Source of the DNA: JASLQO01 sp002327525
GTDB taxonomy: Bacteria > Pseudomonadota > Gammaproteobacteria > Pseudomonadales > Azotimanducaceae
Reading direction: 5' to 3'
NCBI GenBank assembly: GCA_030744435.1
Contig: JASLQO010000018.1
Coordinates: forward strand, 124,001-188,000
Length of the DNA: 64,000 nt
This document shows, in pieces, positions 35,499 to 51,546 of the stretch; within the stretch, counting starts at the first letter, position 1; every line of letters starts with the position of its first letter. The notes under the pieces were generated by a model. It did no database searches, was not told the origin of the DNA, and was given only the letters and a program-made list of their open reading frames with translations. The position numbers and the translations under genes are program-made.

Positions 35499-36011
35499 AT
35501 GAAGAAGTTTCTGCAATTTTCCGCTCTGGCACTGGTGTTGGTATCACCGCTTGCATTAGCGGAACTGAAGGTGGCGGTAATCGACACGCAACGAGCGCTT
35601 GCGGACAGCTCGGAGGCGATGGCACTACTTGAGAAAGCGCAGGCCGAACTGCAAAAGGAGCAGGACGAACTGCAGGCACTGGTCGGGGAAGTCCAGGCAG
35701 CGCAGGAAAAGCTGCAGAAAGATGGCGAAGTGATGAGCGCGGAAGAGCGGCGCAAGGTTCAAAAAGAGATGGAGGACAAGAGCGCGGAGGCTCAGTTCCT
35801 CAATCAGCGTCTGCAGAAGGAGGCCAACGACCGGCGTCAGGAACTGCTGCAGGTGATGGTGCCGAAGGTACAGGCGGTTCTGAAGGATCTGATCGAGATC
35901 GAGGGCTATGACATGATCATGGAACGTGCCTCGCTCGGCGCCATAGGGTATGTCAATTCCAAGCACGACATCACGCGCCGCGTGACAGAGAAGCTCAACG
36001 AGAAGCGCTGA
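35499..36011 (+). CDS. skp: Periplasmic chaperone Skp (OmpH)
   Basis: 170 residues. Signal peptide cut near residue 21 (LALA-ELK), then the short strand VAVIDTQRAL and a long Gln/Glu/Lys-rich coiled coil (about 40-120) forming the tentacles, and a C-terminal strand region. Skp holds unfolded outer-membrane proteins on their way to BamA. AAGGAG at 35482-35487 is eight bases from GTG 35496 and eleven from ATG 35499, so the start may be one codon earlier. The MITE-like element separates it from bamA. Confidence 0.92.
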   Translation: MKKFLQFSALALVLVSPLALAELKVAVIDTQRALADSSEAMALLEKAQAELQKEQDELQALVGEVQAAQEKLQKDGEVMSAEERRKVQKEMEDKSAEAQFLNQRLQKEANDRRQELLQVMVPKVQAVLKDLIEIEGYDMIMERASLGAIGYVNSKHDITRRVTEKLNEKR

Positions 36012-36022
36012 AGGCGATCAAG

Positions 36023-37084
36023 CTGAGTACGACCGACACTTACACTCTTGCGCAACTGGCGGATCATGTCGGCGGCGAGGTGGTCGGTGACCCCGGAGTA
36101 ACTCTTCACGGGCTGGGGTCGATTGCGAGTGCTACACCCGGGCAGATCACACATCTGTCCAGCGCCGCGTACAGGGCGGTACTACCCGATACGCGCGCGA
36201 GCGCCGTCATCCTCGCCGCAGGCGATGTCGACGGCTGTCCCACCAATGCACTGGTGGTGGACAATGCCTATCTCGCCTTCGCGCGTATTTCGACGCTGTG
36301 GCAGAAAATGCCGGAGCTCGAGCAGGGCGTGCATCCGAGCGCGTGCGTTCATTCCAGTGCGATGCTCGGAGAAGGCTGCCGCATCGGGCCGGGCGTGGTG
36401 GTCGGCGCCGGGACGACGCTCGGCGAGGGCGTCTGGCTGTATGCCAACGTGAGCGTCGGCGAGGGTTGCACGCTGGGCGATGAAACCATCCTCATGGCGA
36501 ATTCCACGCTGTACGACGACGTACGCCTCGGCGCACGCTGCATCGTGCACTCGGCAGCAGTTGTGGGCGCTGACGGATTTGGCTACACGCCGGATGAGAC
36601 CGGGCGCATGCAAACGATTGCCCAGCTCGGCGGCGTGACGGTCGGGGACGATGTGAGTATCGGCGCGGCCTCGACCGTGGACCGGGGAGCGATTGATGAC
36701 ACCGTGATAGAGGACGGGGTCAAAATCGACAATCAGGTGCAGATCGGACACAACTGCAGAATCGGGGCGCACAGCCTGATTTGCGGTTGCGTGGGTCTGG
36801 TCGGCAGCACGACCGTCGGACGTCATTGCGTTCTCGGCGGTGGTGTTGGAGTGGCAGGAGACGGACCCTTGACGCTGTGTGATGGCGTGGTGGCGAGTGC
36901 CATGACCCATATCACCTCGTCCATAGACACACCGGGGTTCTACTCCGGCGGTACGCTTGTCAATAAGATGAGCCTCTGGAAGCGCAATGCGCTCAGGTTT
37001 CAGCAGCTCGATGCGCTGGCAAAGCAGGTCAGGCGTTTGGAATGGCAGCTCGAGCAGCTGTCCGGGCATAGCGCGGCCGAGTGA
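36023..37084 (+). CDS. lpxD: UDP-3-O-acyl-glucosamine N-acyltransferase LpxD
   Basis: 353 residues if started at CTG 36023. The family N-terminus (TYTLAQLADHVGGEVVGDP) is clearly coded upstream of the first GTG (36080), yet no ATG, GTG or TTG lies in frame between there and skp. CTG 36023 has AAGG at 36011-36014 with eight-base spacing, so it is the best start. Left-handed beta-helix hexapeptides fill the middle; the catalytic His is His243 in VQIGHNCRIG. LpxD adds the second 3-hydroxyacyl chain in lipid A synthesis. If the first standard start were used, 19 conserved residues of the uridine-binding domain would be lost. Confidence 0.9.
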   Translation: MSTTDTYTLAQLADHVGGEVVGDPGVTLHGLGSIASATPGQITHLSSAAYRAVLPDTRASAVILAAGDVDGCPTNALVVDNAYLAFARISTLWQKMPELEQGVHPSACVHSSAMLGEGCRIGPGVVVGAGTTLGEGVWLYANVSVGEGCTLGDETILMANSTLYDDVRLGARCIVHSAAVVGADGFGYTPDETGRMQTIAQLGGVTVGDDVSIGAASTVDRGAIDDTVIEDGVKIDNQVQIGHNCRIGAHSLICGCVGLVGSTTVGRHCVLGGGVGVAGDGPLTLCDGVVASAMTHITSSIDTPGFYSGGTLVNKMSLWKRNALRFQQLDALAKQVRRLEWQLEQLSGHSAAE

Positions 37085-37111
37085 GCGGCGACATTCCGAA
37101 CAGGAATCCGC

Positions 37112-37585
37112 GTGCAAGAAAGAGGACACAATGACGACATGAAGGCCGTAAAGGACATCAACGACCTCTTCGACTACCTGCCGCACCGCTATCCCTTCCT
37201 GCTGATCGATCGTATCACGGAGCTTAAGGTGGGTAGCCGGGCGGCCGGTTACAAGAACGTGACCATGAACGAGCCGTTCTTCGAGGGACACTTCCCAGGA
37301 CACCCCATCATGCCAGGTGTGCTCATTATAGAAGCAATGGCGCAACTGGCTGGGGTGCTCGCCTTCGAGACCAAGAACACACGCCCGAAGGACGGAAGGA
37401 TTTACTACCTGGCGGGTGCCGACAACGCCCGCTTCAAGCGGCCGGTACTGCCCGGTGACCGGCTCGACATGAGTACGGAAATCATGGTCGACAGGCGTCA
37501 GCTGATGAAGTTCGACTGCAAGGCGTTCGTCGATGAAGAGGTGGCCTGCTCCGCCGAGCTGCTGTGCGTGGAACGGAAGATCTGA
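37112..37585 (+). CDS. fabZ: 3-hydroxyacyl-[acyl-carrier-protein] dehydratase FabZ
   Basis: 157 residues from GTG 37112, which has AGGA six bases upstream; ATG 37139 would give 148 residues and is also possible. Hot-dog fold with the active-site helix [12 protein letters not shown] and catalytic His60 and Glu74. It dehydrates 3-hydroxyacyl-ACP and competes with LpxA/LpxD for the same substrate, which explains the constant linkage with lpx genes. Confidence 0.95.
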   Translation: MQERGHNDDMKAVKDINDLFDYLPHRYPFLLIDRITELKVGSRAAGYKNVTMNEPFFEGHFPGHPIMPGVLIIEAMAQLAGVLAFETKNTRPKDGRIYYLAGADNARFKRPVLPGDRLDMSTEIMVDRRQLMKFDCKAFVDEEVACSAELLCVERKI

Positions 37586-37587
37586 AT

Positions 37588-38382
37588 ATGATCGATGCGC
37601 GCGCCATAGTCGATCCGTCGGCAAAGCTTGGTGAGAACGTGAGTATCGGTCCCTGGACCATCATCGGTCCGGACGTGGAGATCGGCGATGGGACGAGCAT
37701 CGCCTCACATGTGGTGGTGAAGGGGCCGACGCGTATCGGGTGCGACAATTGCGTCTATCAATTCTCGTCCATCGGCGAGGACACTCCGGCGATAGCTTAC
37801 GGGGGCGAAGCCACGACCCTCGAGATTGGCGACAACAACATATTCCGCGAGGGCGTAACCGTGCACAGGGGCATGGTGCAGGATCGTGGCGAGACTGTTA
37901 TCGGCAGCAATGGGTTGTTCATGGCATACGTCCACATCGGTCATGACTGCATCGTCGGTGATCACGTCATCATGGCGAACAACGCCTCGGTGTCCGGTCA
38001 TGTGAAGGTGGGGGATCACGCCAATTTCGGTGGCTATGCGGGTGTGGCCCAGTTTCGTGACGTGGGCGCATATACGCATATCGCGGCTTTCAGCCTGGTG
38101 ATCAAAGACGTGCCGGCATTTGTCACCGCCGTTGGCAACCCGGCCGCAGCCGTTGGCATGAACATCGAAGGCCTGAAACGGCGAGGTTACGGGAAGGACA
38201 CCATAGCCGCGCTCCGATCCGCTTATCGCACGGTCTATCGCTCGGGACTCACCGCCAAGGAGGCGTTCTCGGCGCTTGAGGAGGCGGCCGGTGAGCACGC
38301 GGAGGTGGCGGTTTTCGCACAGTCGATCGAAGAATCTACTCACGGCATCGTGCGCCCGCGGCGGGGCCAAGGCGGCGGCTGA
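37588..38382 (+). CDS. lpxA: UDP-N-acetylglucosamine acyltransferase LpxA
   Basis: 264 residues (E. coli 262) from ATG 37588. Hexapeptide beta-helix followed by the helical domain with NIEGLKRRGY. The catalytic His125 of E. coli corresponds to His119 in VHIGHDC, and His122 and His144 are kept (His116, His138). E. coli His160 is replaced by Ala154 (VAQF instead of VHQF), and the acyl-chain ruler Gly173 corresponds to Ala167. LpxA adds the first 3-hydroxyacyl chain to UDP-GlcNAc. Its stop overlaps the lpxB ATG by one base. Confidence 0.95.
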   Translation: MIDARAIVDPSAKLGENVSIGPWTIIGPDVEIGDGTSIASHVVVKGPTRIGCDNCVYQFSSIGEDTPAIAYGGEATTLEIGDNNIFREGVTVHRGMVQDRGETVIGSNGLFMAYVHIGHDCIVGDHVIMANNASVSGHVKVGDHANFGGYAGVAQFRDVGAYTHIAAFSLVIKDVPAFVTAVGNPAAAVGMNIEGLKRRGYGKDTIAALRSAYRTVYRSGLTAKEAFSALEEAAGEHAEVAVFAQSIEESTHGIVRPRRGQGGG

Positions 38383-39581
38383 TGACCGCGTTCGGCAGCG
38401 CAGGCAATCACGGCTCGGGACCATTGACCATCGGTGTGCTCGCAGGGGAAGCCTCGGGCGACAATCTCGGTGCCGGAATGATGCGTGCATGCAAGGCCAG
38501 AAATCCGGACGTGCGTTTCATCGGTGTCGGGGGAGAGGCGATGCAGGCCGAGGGTCTCGAGAGTTTGTTCGACATGGATGTGCTCTCGGTCAACGGCTTC
38601 CGCGAGCCGATTCTGAGGTTTCCCGAACTCCTCGGCAGACTTCTCGAACTGCGTCGGGTCATGCTCGCCGAGCGGCCGACCGCGTTCGTCGGAGTGGATT
38701 TCAACGTGTTCAATCTGTTGCTCGAGCGGCAATTGAAGAAGCACGGAATACCCACCATTCACTACGTCAGCCCATCGGTCTACGCGTGGCGGCGTGGGCG
38801 TGTGAAGCGCATCGGTCGCTCGGCGGATGCTTTGCTCGCGCTCTATCCATTCGAGGCGGCGTTCTACAGCAATACCGAGGTGAGCGTGCACTTCGTCGGC
38901 CATCCGCTGGCGGATGCCATAGAGCCGGACGCGGGGAACGACTCGAACCGTGAAGCGGCTCGTCAACGCCTCGGTCTCGCCTCTGGGCGACGTGTGGTCG
39001 CACTTCTGCCCGGCAGCCGCGGCAGTGAGCTTGTCAACATGCTGCCGGTGTTTCTCGGGGCTGCAGAGATTCTGGCCGAGGAGGCGCCCACTTCCTTTGT
39101 CGTGCCCTGTCCGCGCGCCGTGCTGGTTCCCCAGCTTCGCCAGGCGCTCGACGCGCGGACCGGCCTCGACGTGCTGGTGTATGAAGGCGATGGCAGGGAG
39201 GCACTCACCGCAGCGGACGCGGCACTCGTCAAGTCGGGTACCAGTACCCTCGAGGCGATGATGTTGCGCAGGCCCATGGTGGTCAGCTACCGGCTGGGTC
39301 CGCTCGCGGCGAAGGTGGCGAGAATGCTGATCAAGACGGAATTCATCGCACTGCCCAACATTCTTGCCGGGAGGGCACTGGTGCCGGAACTGCTTCAGGA
39401 TGATGCCACTCCGGCGGCGCTTGCTGAGAATTTGCTCGCCGAGCTTTACAAAGCCGAGCACGAGCCCGAGTATCTTGCAGAGTTTCAGCGCCTGCACGCG
39501 GCTCTGCGCCAGGATGCGAACGAGCACGCGGCGGAGGCTGTACTCGATACGATTGAGGAGCACGATGGCCGACTTCCCTAG
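38382..39581 (+). CDS. lpxB: Lipid-A-disaccharide synthase
   Basis: 399 residues. GT19 motifs: GEASGDNLGA near the N-terminus, GVGGEAMQAEG, DFNVFN, HYVSPSVYAWRRGR and the C-terminal nucleotide-binding LVKSGTSTLEAMML. It condenses UDP-diacyl-GlcN with lipid X. About 12 extra N-terminal residues precede the first conserved strand. Confidence 0.95.
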   Translation: MTAFGSAGNHGSGPLTIGVLAGEASGDNLGAGMMRACKARNPDVRFIGVGGEAMQAEGLESLFDMDVLSVNGFREPILRFPELLGRLLELRRVMLAERPTAFVGVDFNVFNLLLERQLKKHGIPTIHYVSPSVYAWRRGRVKRIGRSADALLALYPFEAAFYSNTEVSVHFVGHPLADAIEPDAGNDSNREAARQRLGLASGRRVVALLPGSRGSELVNMLPVFLGAAEILAEEAPTSFVVPCPRAVLVPQLRQALDARTGLDVLVYEGDGREALTAADAALVKSGTSTLEAMMLRRPMVVSYRLGPLAAKVARMLIKTEFIALPNILAGRALVPELLQDDATPAALAENLLAELYKAEHEPEYLAEFQRLHAALRQDANEHAAEAVLDTIEEHDGRLP

Positions 39582-39593
39582 CCCGCATTCTGC

Positions 39594-40223
39594 ATGAGTA
39601 CAGGGTGGTTCGAAGGGCTGACGGTTCGGGGTCTCACCGCCGGCGTGGACGAGGTGGGGCGGGGACCCCTCGCCGGTCCGGTGGTCGCAGGCGCGGTCGT
39701 GCTGGATGCCCGTAAACCCATCGAGGGATTGCGCGATTCGAAACGCCTCACGGCAAAACGCCGGGCGCTGCTTGCCGACAGCATCAAACAGCGCGCACTG
39801 GCATGTGCGCTAGGACGCGCAGAAGTAGAAGAGATAGACGAATTGAACATTCTGAGGGCGAGCCACCTGGCGATGCAGCGTGCCGTAACGGCACTCGGCG
39901 TGCGGCCGCAGGTGGTGTACGTGGACGGCAACCTGCTACCGCGCTTCGAGATACCGGCGGTGGCTGTGGTCAAGGGAGACGACCGCGTGCCGGAGATCGC
40001 TGCCGGATCCATTCTCGCCAAACATGCCCGGGATGAGGAGATGATCGAACTGAGTCACCGTTTCCCCGGCTATGGTCTCGAGCAGCACAAGGGCTATCCA
40101 ACACGCTCCCATCTTGCCGCGCTCGAGAATCTGGGCCCGAGCCCCGTGCATCGGCGCAGTTTTGCTCCAGTGCGGCTTTGGCAGTCTGCGTCGAGACAAC
40201 GTACTACGGAACTCGCCCTGTGA
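39594..40223 (+). CDS. rnhB: Ribonuclease HII
   Basis: 209 residues. Catalytic carboxylates: Asp19 and Glu20 in [14 protein letters not shown], Asp in VYVDGN, and a fourth near AKHARDEEM. It cuts RNA from RNA-DNA hybrids, including single ribonucleotides misinserted into DNA. The stop overlaps the dnaE GTG start (GTGA). Confidence 0.95.
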   Translation: MSTGWFEGLTVRGLTAGVDEVGRGPLAGPVVAGAVVLDARKPIEGLRDSKRLTAKRRALLADSIKQRALACALGRAEVEEIDELNILRASHLAMQRAVTALGVRPQVVYVDGNLLPRFEIPAVAVVKGDDRVPEIAAGSILAKHARDEEMIELSHRFPGYGLEQHKGYPTRSHLAALENLGPSPVHRRSFAPVRLWQSASRQRTTELAL

Positions 40224-43200
40224 GTGCGGCAGCAGAGTTCGTACATCTGCGCACACACAGTGAGTTCTCGATTACCGATGGGTTGATCAAGATGCCGCGA
40301 CTGGCATCGGCCGTTCGCGCCCGGGGGATGCCGGCGGTCGCTTTGACGGATCGCGGAAATCTGTTTGGTCTGGTGAAGTTTTACGATGCATGCCTTCGCG
40401 AGGGGGTGAAGCCGATCGTCGGTGCGGATCTGCGCTACACGGATGAGGATGCATTGGAGTCGCGCCTCACGGCGCTGGCCATGAACAGACAAGGTTACCA
40501 GAACCTGATCGCGCTGGTTTCCGCGGCTTACGTCAAGGCGCCCGAGCGCGGTTTGGTGACGCAGAATCAACTCCTAGCCCACGGAGACGGCCTGATTCTG
40601 CTCTGCGGCGGCTGTGACAGCGGGTTGGTTCGTCTGCTGGAAAAGGGCGAACTCGCTACGGCGCTCGAACGCGCTCGCTGGTGGGCGCGGCACTTTGATG
40701 AGCGCTTCTACCTGGAAGTCCAGCGCACCGGCCGCAATGGCGACGAGGCGCGTTTGCGCGCAACGCTCGAGCTTGCGGGGGAGGCGAGGTTGCCGATCGT
40801 GGCGACCAACGAGGTCTGTTTCCTGGAGGCGGACGACTTCGAGGCACACGAGACACGGGTGTGTATACAGGAGAGCCGCACGCTCAACGATCCGCGCCGT
40901 GAGCGCCGTTACAGTGAGGTGCAGTATCTGAAGAGCGCATCGCAAATGGCGGCACTGTTCGCCGACCTGCCAGAGGCCCTCGCCAACAGCGTGGAAATCG
41001 CGAGGCGCTGCTCGGTGACGATGGAGCTCGGCGAGTACTTCCTGCCCAACTACCCCGTACCCGATGACGTGACACTAGAACAATACCTGGCCGAAACGGC
41101 GCGTCGGGGACTGGAGCGCAGGCTCGAGGAATTGAGCGTATTCGGCGCTTACCAGGTCGATGAAGAATCGTATCGCGCGCGGCTTGAATTCGAGCTCGAT
41201 GTCATCAACCAGATGGGCTTTCCCGGCTACTTTCTCATCGTCATGGAGTTCATCGCCTGGGCGCGGGAGCAGAGTGTCCCGGTAGGACCGGGGCGCGGCT
41301 CCGGTGCGGGATCGTTGGTCGCCTACTCGCTCGGCATCACCGATCTCGACCCCATTCACTACGACCTGCTGTTCGAGCGTTTCCTAAACCCGGAACGCGT
41401 GTCGATGCCGGACTTCGACGTCGATTTCTGCATGGAAGGCCGGGACGCAGTGATTCAGCACGTCAGTGAGCGTTACGGTCATGATGCGGTGAGTCAGATC
41501 ATCACCTTCGGCACAATGGCGGCGCGTGCGGTGGTACGTGACGTTGTGCGGGTGCAGGACAAGCCGTTCGGCCTCGGCGATAGGTTGGCGAAGCTGATCC
41601 CGTTCGAAGTGGGCATGACACTGGAGAAGGCGGTAGAGCAGAGCGAGGACCTGCGTAACTTCATCGATGCCAGCGAGGAAGTGGGCGAAGTCATGGACAT
41701 GGCCTACCGGCTAGAAGGCATCGTGCGCAATGTCGGCAAACATGCCGGGGGCGTGGTCATAGCACCCACGCGTCTGACCGAGTTCGTGCCACTGTACGCG
41801 GACGAGGGTTCGGGCGCACTGGTATCTCAGTTCGACAAGGACGACGTGGAGCGCGCAGGGCTGGTGAAGTTCGACTTCCTCGGGCTGAAGACGCTGACCA
41901 TCATCGATTGGGCAGTGGCGAGCATCAATAGGCTGCGTCACGAAGACCAGCCGCCGGTCGATATCGGCCGTATACCGCTCGACGACATGGCGACTTTCGA
42001 ATTGCTCAAGCGTGCGGAAACCACCGGCGTCTTCCAGCTCGAATCACGCGGTATGAAGGATCTGATCCGGCGCCTGTTGCCGGATAGCATCGATGACATT
42101 ATTGCTTTGGTGGCGCTGTTTCGGCCCGGTCCGCTGCAATCGGGCGCGGTGGACGATTACATCGACCGAAAGCACGCTCGCAAGGCGGTGGTGTATCCCC
42201 ATCCCAGCCTGATGGAAGTACTGCAGGCCACCTACGGGGTCGTGCTGTACCAGGAACAGGTGATGCAGATCGCTCAGGTGCTTGCCGGTTTCACGCTCGG
42301 ACAGGCTGACCTGCTGCGCAGGGCGATGGGCAAGAAGAAACCCGAGGAAATGACCAAGGTGCGCCAGCAGTTCAATGAAGGTGCCGAGGCCAACGGTATA
42401 GATGCGCGGCTCGCCGCCGATATCTTCGATCTCATGGAGAAGTTCGCCGGATACGCCTTTAACAAGTCACATTCAGCCACCTATGCCCTGGTGGCGTTCC
42501 AGACCGCATGGCTGAAAACTCACTACGGTGCTCACTTCATGGCGGCCACTCTCTCGGCAGACATGCAGAACACGGACAAAGTGGTCACGTTGGTTGACGA
42601 GATGCGGTGCATGCAGCTGCCGCTGCACCCTCCGAGTGTAAATGTCAGTCATTATCGTTTCACCGTACTCGATGACGGTGTCGTCTACGGTCTGGGTGCG
42701 GTCAGGGGTGTGGGTGAGGGGTCGGTGGAAGCCATCGTGAAGGCGCGCGATGAGGGCGGGCCATTCAAGGATCTCAGTGACTTCTGTGTGCGTGTGGATG
42801 CACGCAGGGCCAACAAACGGGTCATGGAGGCACTGATCCGTGCCGGGGCCATGGATGATTTCTCCGGGGATGGCGAGGACATCGACACGGTGCGCGCGCG
42901 TTTGGCCATCAGCATGAACGACGCCATGCAGGGAGCGGAACAGGCCGCGCGGGACGAGGCCATCGGTATGGCCGACATGTTCGGAGGTGTGACTGAGGCA
43001 ACGCCGCCTCTCGCCGTGCGCCAGTCCGTTACACCGTTGTCGCAGGCCGAACGACTGACTTTCGAGAAGGAGGCGCTGGGACTGTACCTCACCGGGCATC
43101 CCATCGAACCCTATCTCGGTGAATTGAAGCGTTTCTGTACCCGCATCAACGACCTTTCGCCGGGAAATTCGTCTCAACGTGTGGCCGGTCTGATTGTCAA

Positions 43201-43683
43201 CCTGCGCACCATGCGTGGACGGCGCGGAGACATGGCCTTCGTCACGCTGGACGATCGCTCGGGCCGCATAGAGGCGGCGGTGTTTTCCGACGTACTGGCG
43301 GGTGTCAGGGACAAGCTCAGCAAAGACAGCCTCGTCGTGGTGGAGGGTGAAGTGCAGCCGGATGAGTTTTCGGGCGGCAACAAACTGCGTGTGGAGGATG
43401 TGCTGAGCATCGCCGATGCGCGTCAGCGTCATGCCCGGTCGCTGCGCATCGATATCTGCGGTAGTCCCCCGGACCAGGATCTGACCGGTACTCTGAAGGC
43501 CCTGCTCGAACCACACCGGGAAAGTACCGGCGGCTGTCCGGTGGCACTCGAGATGCGTGTTCCCGGCGCCGAGGGACGTGTCCTGCTCGGTCCCGAATGG
43601 CGGGTGCAGGCGAGTGACGAACTGCTCCGGCAGCTGTATCGCGAGTTCGGGCGCGACCGCGTGGGGCTGAGTTACCCGGACTG

Positions 43684-43684
<1 letters not shown>
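40220..43684 (+). CDS. dnaE: DNA polymerase III alpha subunit
   Basis: 1154 residues from GTG 40220 (E. coli 1160). N-terminal PHP domain ([16 protein letters not shown]), polymerase palm with catalytic Asp400 and Asp402 in PDFDVDF and a third Asp in the [10 protein letters not shown] region, then HhH, OB-fold ([18 protein letters not shown]) and tau-binding tail. It is the replicative polymerase. accA, which usually follows dnaE in Pseudomonas, is missing; tilS overlaps the dnaE stop by one base. Confidence 0.97.
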
Positions 43685-46681
<2,997 letters not shown>

Positions 46682-46682
46682 A

Positions 46683-49076
<2,394 letters not shown>

Positions 49077-49080
<4 letters not shown>

Positions 49081-50021
49081 CGCCGAGCGCATCGTGCGTT
49101 CCGGACTGGCCGACCACACGGCCAGCCGGGGCACCCCGGGCTGTGATCCGACGAAAAAACGGGGACTTCACAGTGGAGGAGTTACCCCTCCCGCGCGCGG
49201 AGGAGGACGGTGAGCACCTGTATCTCGAGGTACGCAAAGAGGGTGTGAGTACAGCGGATGCGGCGCGGTGGATCGCCTCCTACTACGGCTGTCCGATGCG
49301 CGATGTGGGCTATGCTGGTATGAAAGATCGCCACGCGGTGACCCGGCAGTGGTTCAGCGTGCCGAGCACAACGGAGGATGTGCCGCCAGCGTCGGCAGCG
49401 TTCGAGGTGCTGGCTAAACACCGAGGACGCAAGAAACTGCGCCGCGGCGAGCTCGCCGGTAATCATTTTGAAATTCGTTTGCGCGAGGCGAGTGTCGTTC
49501 CCGAGTTACCGGATCGTGTTCCCAATTTCTTCGGCTACCAGCGCTTCGGGCATGACAACATCGCATCCGCACGGTCGTGGCTGGCCGAGCGCCGGCGCCA
49601 CCGCGTGAGCGCATTCCGGCGTGGGTTGCATCTCTCGGTGCTGCGCAGTCTGTTATTCAACGAGGTGCTGGCTGCTCGGGTACGCGCCGCAAACTGGAGC
49701 GAGGCGGTGGACGGCGACGTGCTGGAGGGTGTGTATCCGACTGGGCCGCTGTGGGGGCGCGGTCGTAGTCCGACGGGTGGCGAGGCCGCGGTTATCGAGC
49801 AAGCGGCGCTGGCGCCCTGGTGTGAGGTGTGCGAGGGTCTTGAGCATGCCGGTGTGAGACAGGATCGCAGGTCGCTGATGGTACAGGCAAGCGCTATGAC
49901 CGCGAGACCCTGTGGCGATGGTGACGGTGTGGTACTGGCGTTCAGCCTGCCCGCCGGCTCCTATGCGACAACCTATCTGGGAGCAGTGTTTCAGGTGACT
50001 GACGAGGCGCTCGAAAATTGA
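49077..50021 (+). CDS. truD: tRNA pseudouridine(13) synthase TruD
   Basis: 314 residues (E. coli 349) from GTG 49077. The catalytic motif GYAGMKDRHAVTRQW places the nucleophile at Asp84; the second family motif VPNFFGYQRFGHDN is present, as is the inserted TRUD domain in reduced form. It makes pseudouridine at position 13 of tRNA-Glu. About 20 residues precede the first conserved strand. Confidence 0.93.
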
Positions 50022-50047
50022 GTGAGTTCGATCTCAGGGGAATCGGC

Positions 50048-50683
50048 ATGACGTCGCAACGCACGCGCGATCGGCTCGTTGCGCGTTTGCGTGAGCAGGG
50101 TATCGAGCATCCCGGCGTGCTCGATGCGATGGCGAGCACACCACGGCACATTTTCATCGACGAGGCGCTGTCGCACCGGGCCTACGAGGACACGGCGCTG
50201 CCCATCGGTCATGGACAGACCATCTCGCAACCGCTTGTCGTGGCACTGATGACGGCGACGCTGTTGAACGAGGTGCGTGGCCGGGTGCTGGAACTCGGTA
50301 CCGGATCGGGGTATCAGACAGCCATTCTGTCTGCGTTGTGTCAGCGCGTGTTCAGCATCGAGCGGGTCGAGCCGCTGATGCAGCGGGCGCGCCTGCGCTT
50401 CGATGCGATGGGTCTTCCCAACGTGGTGGCGCGTGTCGGAGACGGTTATCGAGGCTGGCCGGAGCAGGCACCGTTCAGCGGTATTCTGGTTACGGCGGCA
50501 CCTCGATCATTGCCCGATACCCTGCTCGAACAACTCGAAGTGGGTGGGCGGATGATTGTTCCGGTAGGTGACGGCGGCATGCAGGAGCTCAAGGTCATCG
50601 ACCGCACGGAAGACGGCTATGTCGAGACGGTGGTGGAATACGTTCGTTTCGTACCTATGCTGAAAGGCGTACGCACCTCATGA
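50048..50683 (+). CDS. pcm: Protein-L-isoaspartate O-methyltransferase
   Basis: 211 residues from ATG 50048, which has AGGGGA six bases upstream and gives the Pseudomonas-like N-terminus MTSQRTRDRL; a TTG at 50018 is in frame but less likely. Motifs LPIGHGQTISQP and the SAM loop LELGTGSGYQTA. It methylates isoaspartyl residues for repair of aged proteins. surE, which usually precedes pcm, is missing. Confidence 0.94.
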   Translation: MTSQRTRDRLVARLREQGIEHPGVLDAMASTPRHIFIDEALSHRAYEDTALPIGHGQTISQPLVVALMTATLLNEVRGRVLELGTGSGYQTAILSALCQRVFSIERVEPLMQRARLRFDAMGLPNVVARVGDGYRGWPEQAPFSGILVTAAPRSLPDTLLEQLEVGGRMIVPVGDGGMQELKVIDRTEDGYVETVVEYVRFVPMLKGVRTS

Positions 50684-51546
50684 TCAGGGGGAAACGCTGG
50701 ATGGGTGTCTTCGCACGCGGTATGGCTATGGGTGTGGCAGAGGTCGTGCCCGGTGTTTCCGGGGGTACCATCGCATTCGTGACGGGAATCTACGAAGAGC
50801 TGGTAACGAGTCTGGCGCAATTCAGACCGGCATCGCTCGGCGAAGCATTGCGGGACCCGCGCGGGTTCTGGCGAACCCACAATCTGGGCTTTCTACTGTG
50901 CCTGGTGGCCGGCATGCTCACCGCGGTGCTGCTGTTCGCACGGGCGTTGGTCCATGCCCTTGAGATGACGCCCACGGTGGTGTGGGGTTTTTTCTTCGGC
51001 CTCATCGCCGCATCGGTGGTGATGATCGGGCGGGCCCGCAGTGTGCGGCTGCTCGGCAGCATCGGTGTGCTGGGGGTCGTGCTCGGATTCTTGAGTACGC
51101 GTATCGTGCCGGGTAATCTGGATGCCACACTGGCAATCTACTTCATCGGCGGCGCCCTGGCTGTGTGTGCATGGATTCTCCCTGCGGTGTCGGGCAGTTT
51201 CCTGCTGCTGGTGATCGGTATCTATCAGCCAGTGCTCACCGCGGTCAGTCACTTCGACTTTCTCGTGATCGGCGTATTCGTGCTCGGCTGTCTTGTTGGG
51301 CTCATGTCCTTCTCGCGTCTGCTCAACTATCTGATGATGCGTGTTCGCGAACCGCTGCTCGCCCTGCTCACGGGCTTTATGGCCGGCGCCGCCGTCCGAC
51401 TGTGGCCCTGGCAGTTTCAGGAGACGCTCTATGCGCCTGACGCGTGGGCCGCTGCCACTGGAGAACCGGCACGAGCGGTGGCTACCCTGATGGCGATGGT
51501 CGCTGGTATCTTCGGCATATGGATGTTGTCTCGACTCGAACACTGA
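50680..51546 (+). CDS. DUF368 membrane protein, PopT-type undecaprenyl-phosphate translocase
   Basis: 288 residues with about eight membrane segments. The DUF368 signature EVVPGVSGGTIAFVTGIYEE is at residues 20-39. Members of DUF368 (PopT) are reported to return undecaprenyl phosphate across the inner membrane, alongside DedA-family carriers. Start ATG overlaps the pcm stop. Neighbourhood with a peptidoglycan hydrolase activator and, further left, uppS is consistent with a cell-wall carrier role. The exact substrate here is inferred from the family. Confidence 0.85.
   Translation: MIRGKRWMGVFARGMAMGVAEVVPGVSGGTIAFVTGIYEELVTSLAQFRPASLGEALRDPRGFWRTHNLGFLLCLVAGMLTAVLLFARALVHALEMTPTVVWGFFFGLIAASVVMIGRARSVRLLGSIGVLGVVLGFLSTRIVPGNLDATLAIYFIGGALAVCAWILPAVSGSFLLLVIGIYQPVLTAVSHFDFLVIGVFVLGCLVGLMSFSRLLNYLMMRVREPLLALLTGFMAGAAVRLWPWQFQETLYAPDAWAAATGEPARAVATLMAMVAGIFGIWMLSRLEH

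Noticed and set aside
36182..37624. 480-codon open frame on the minus strand
   Set aside because: Lies exactly opposite lpxD and fabZ, which have clear motifs; it is His/Asp/Arg-rich in the way of antisense shadows in GC-rich DNA.
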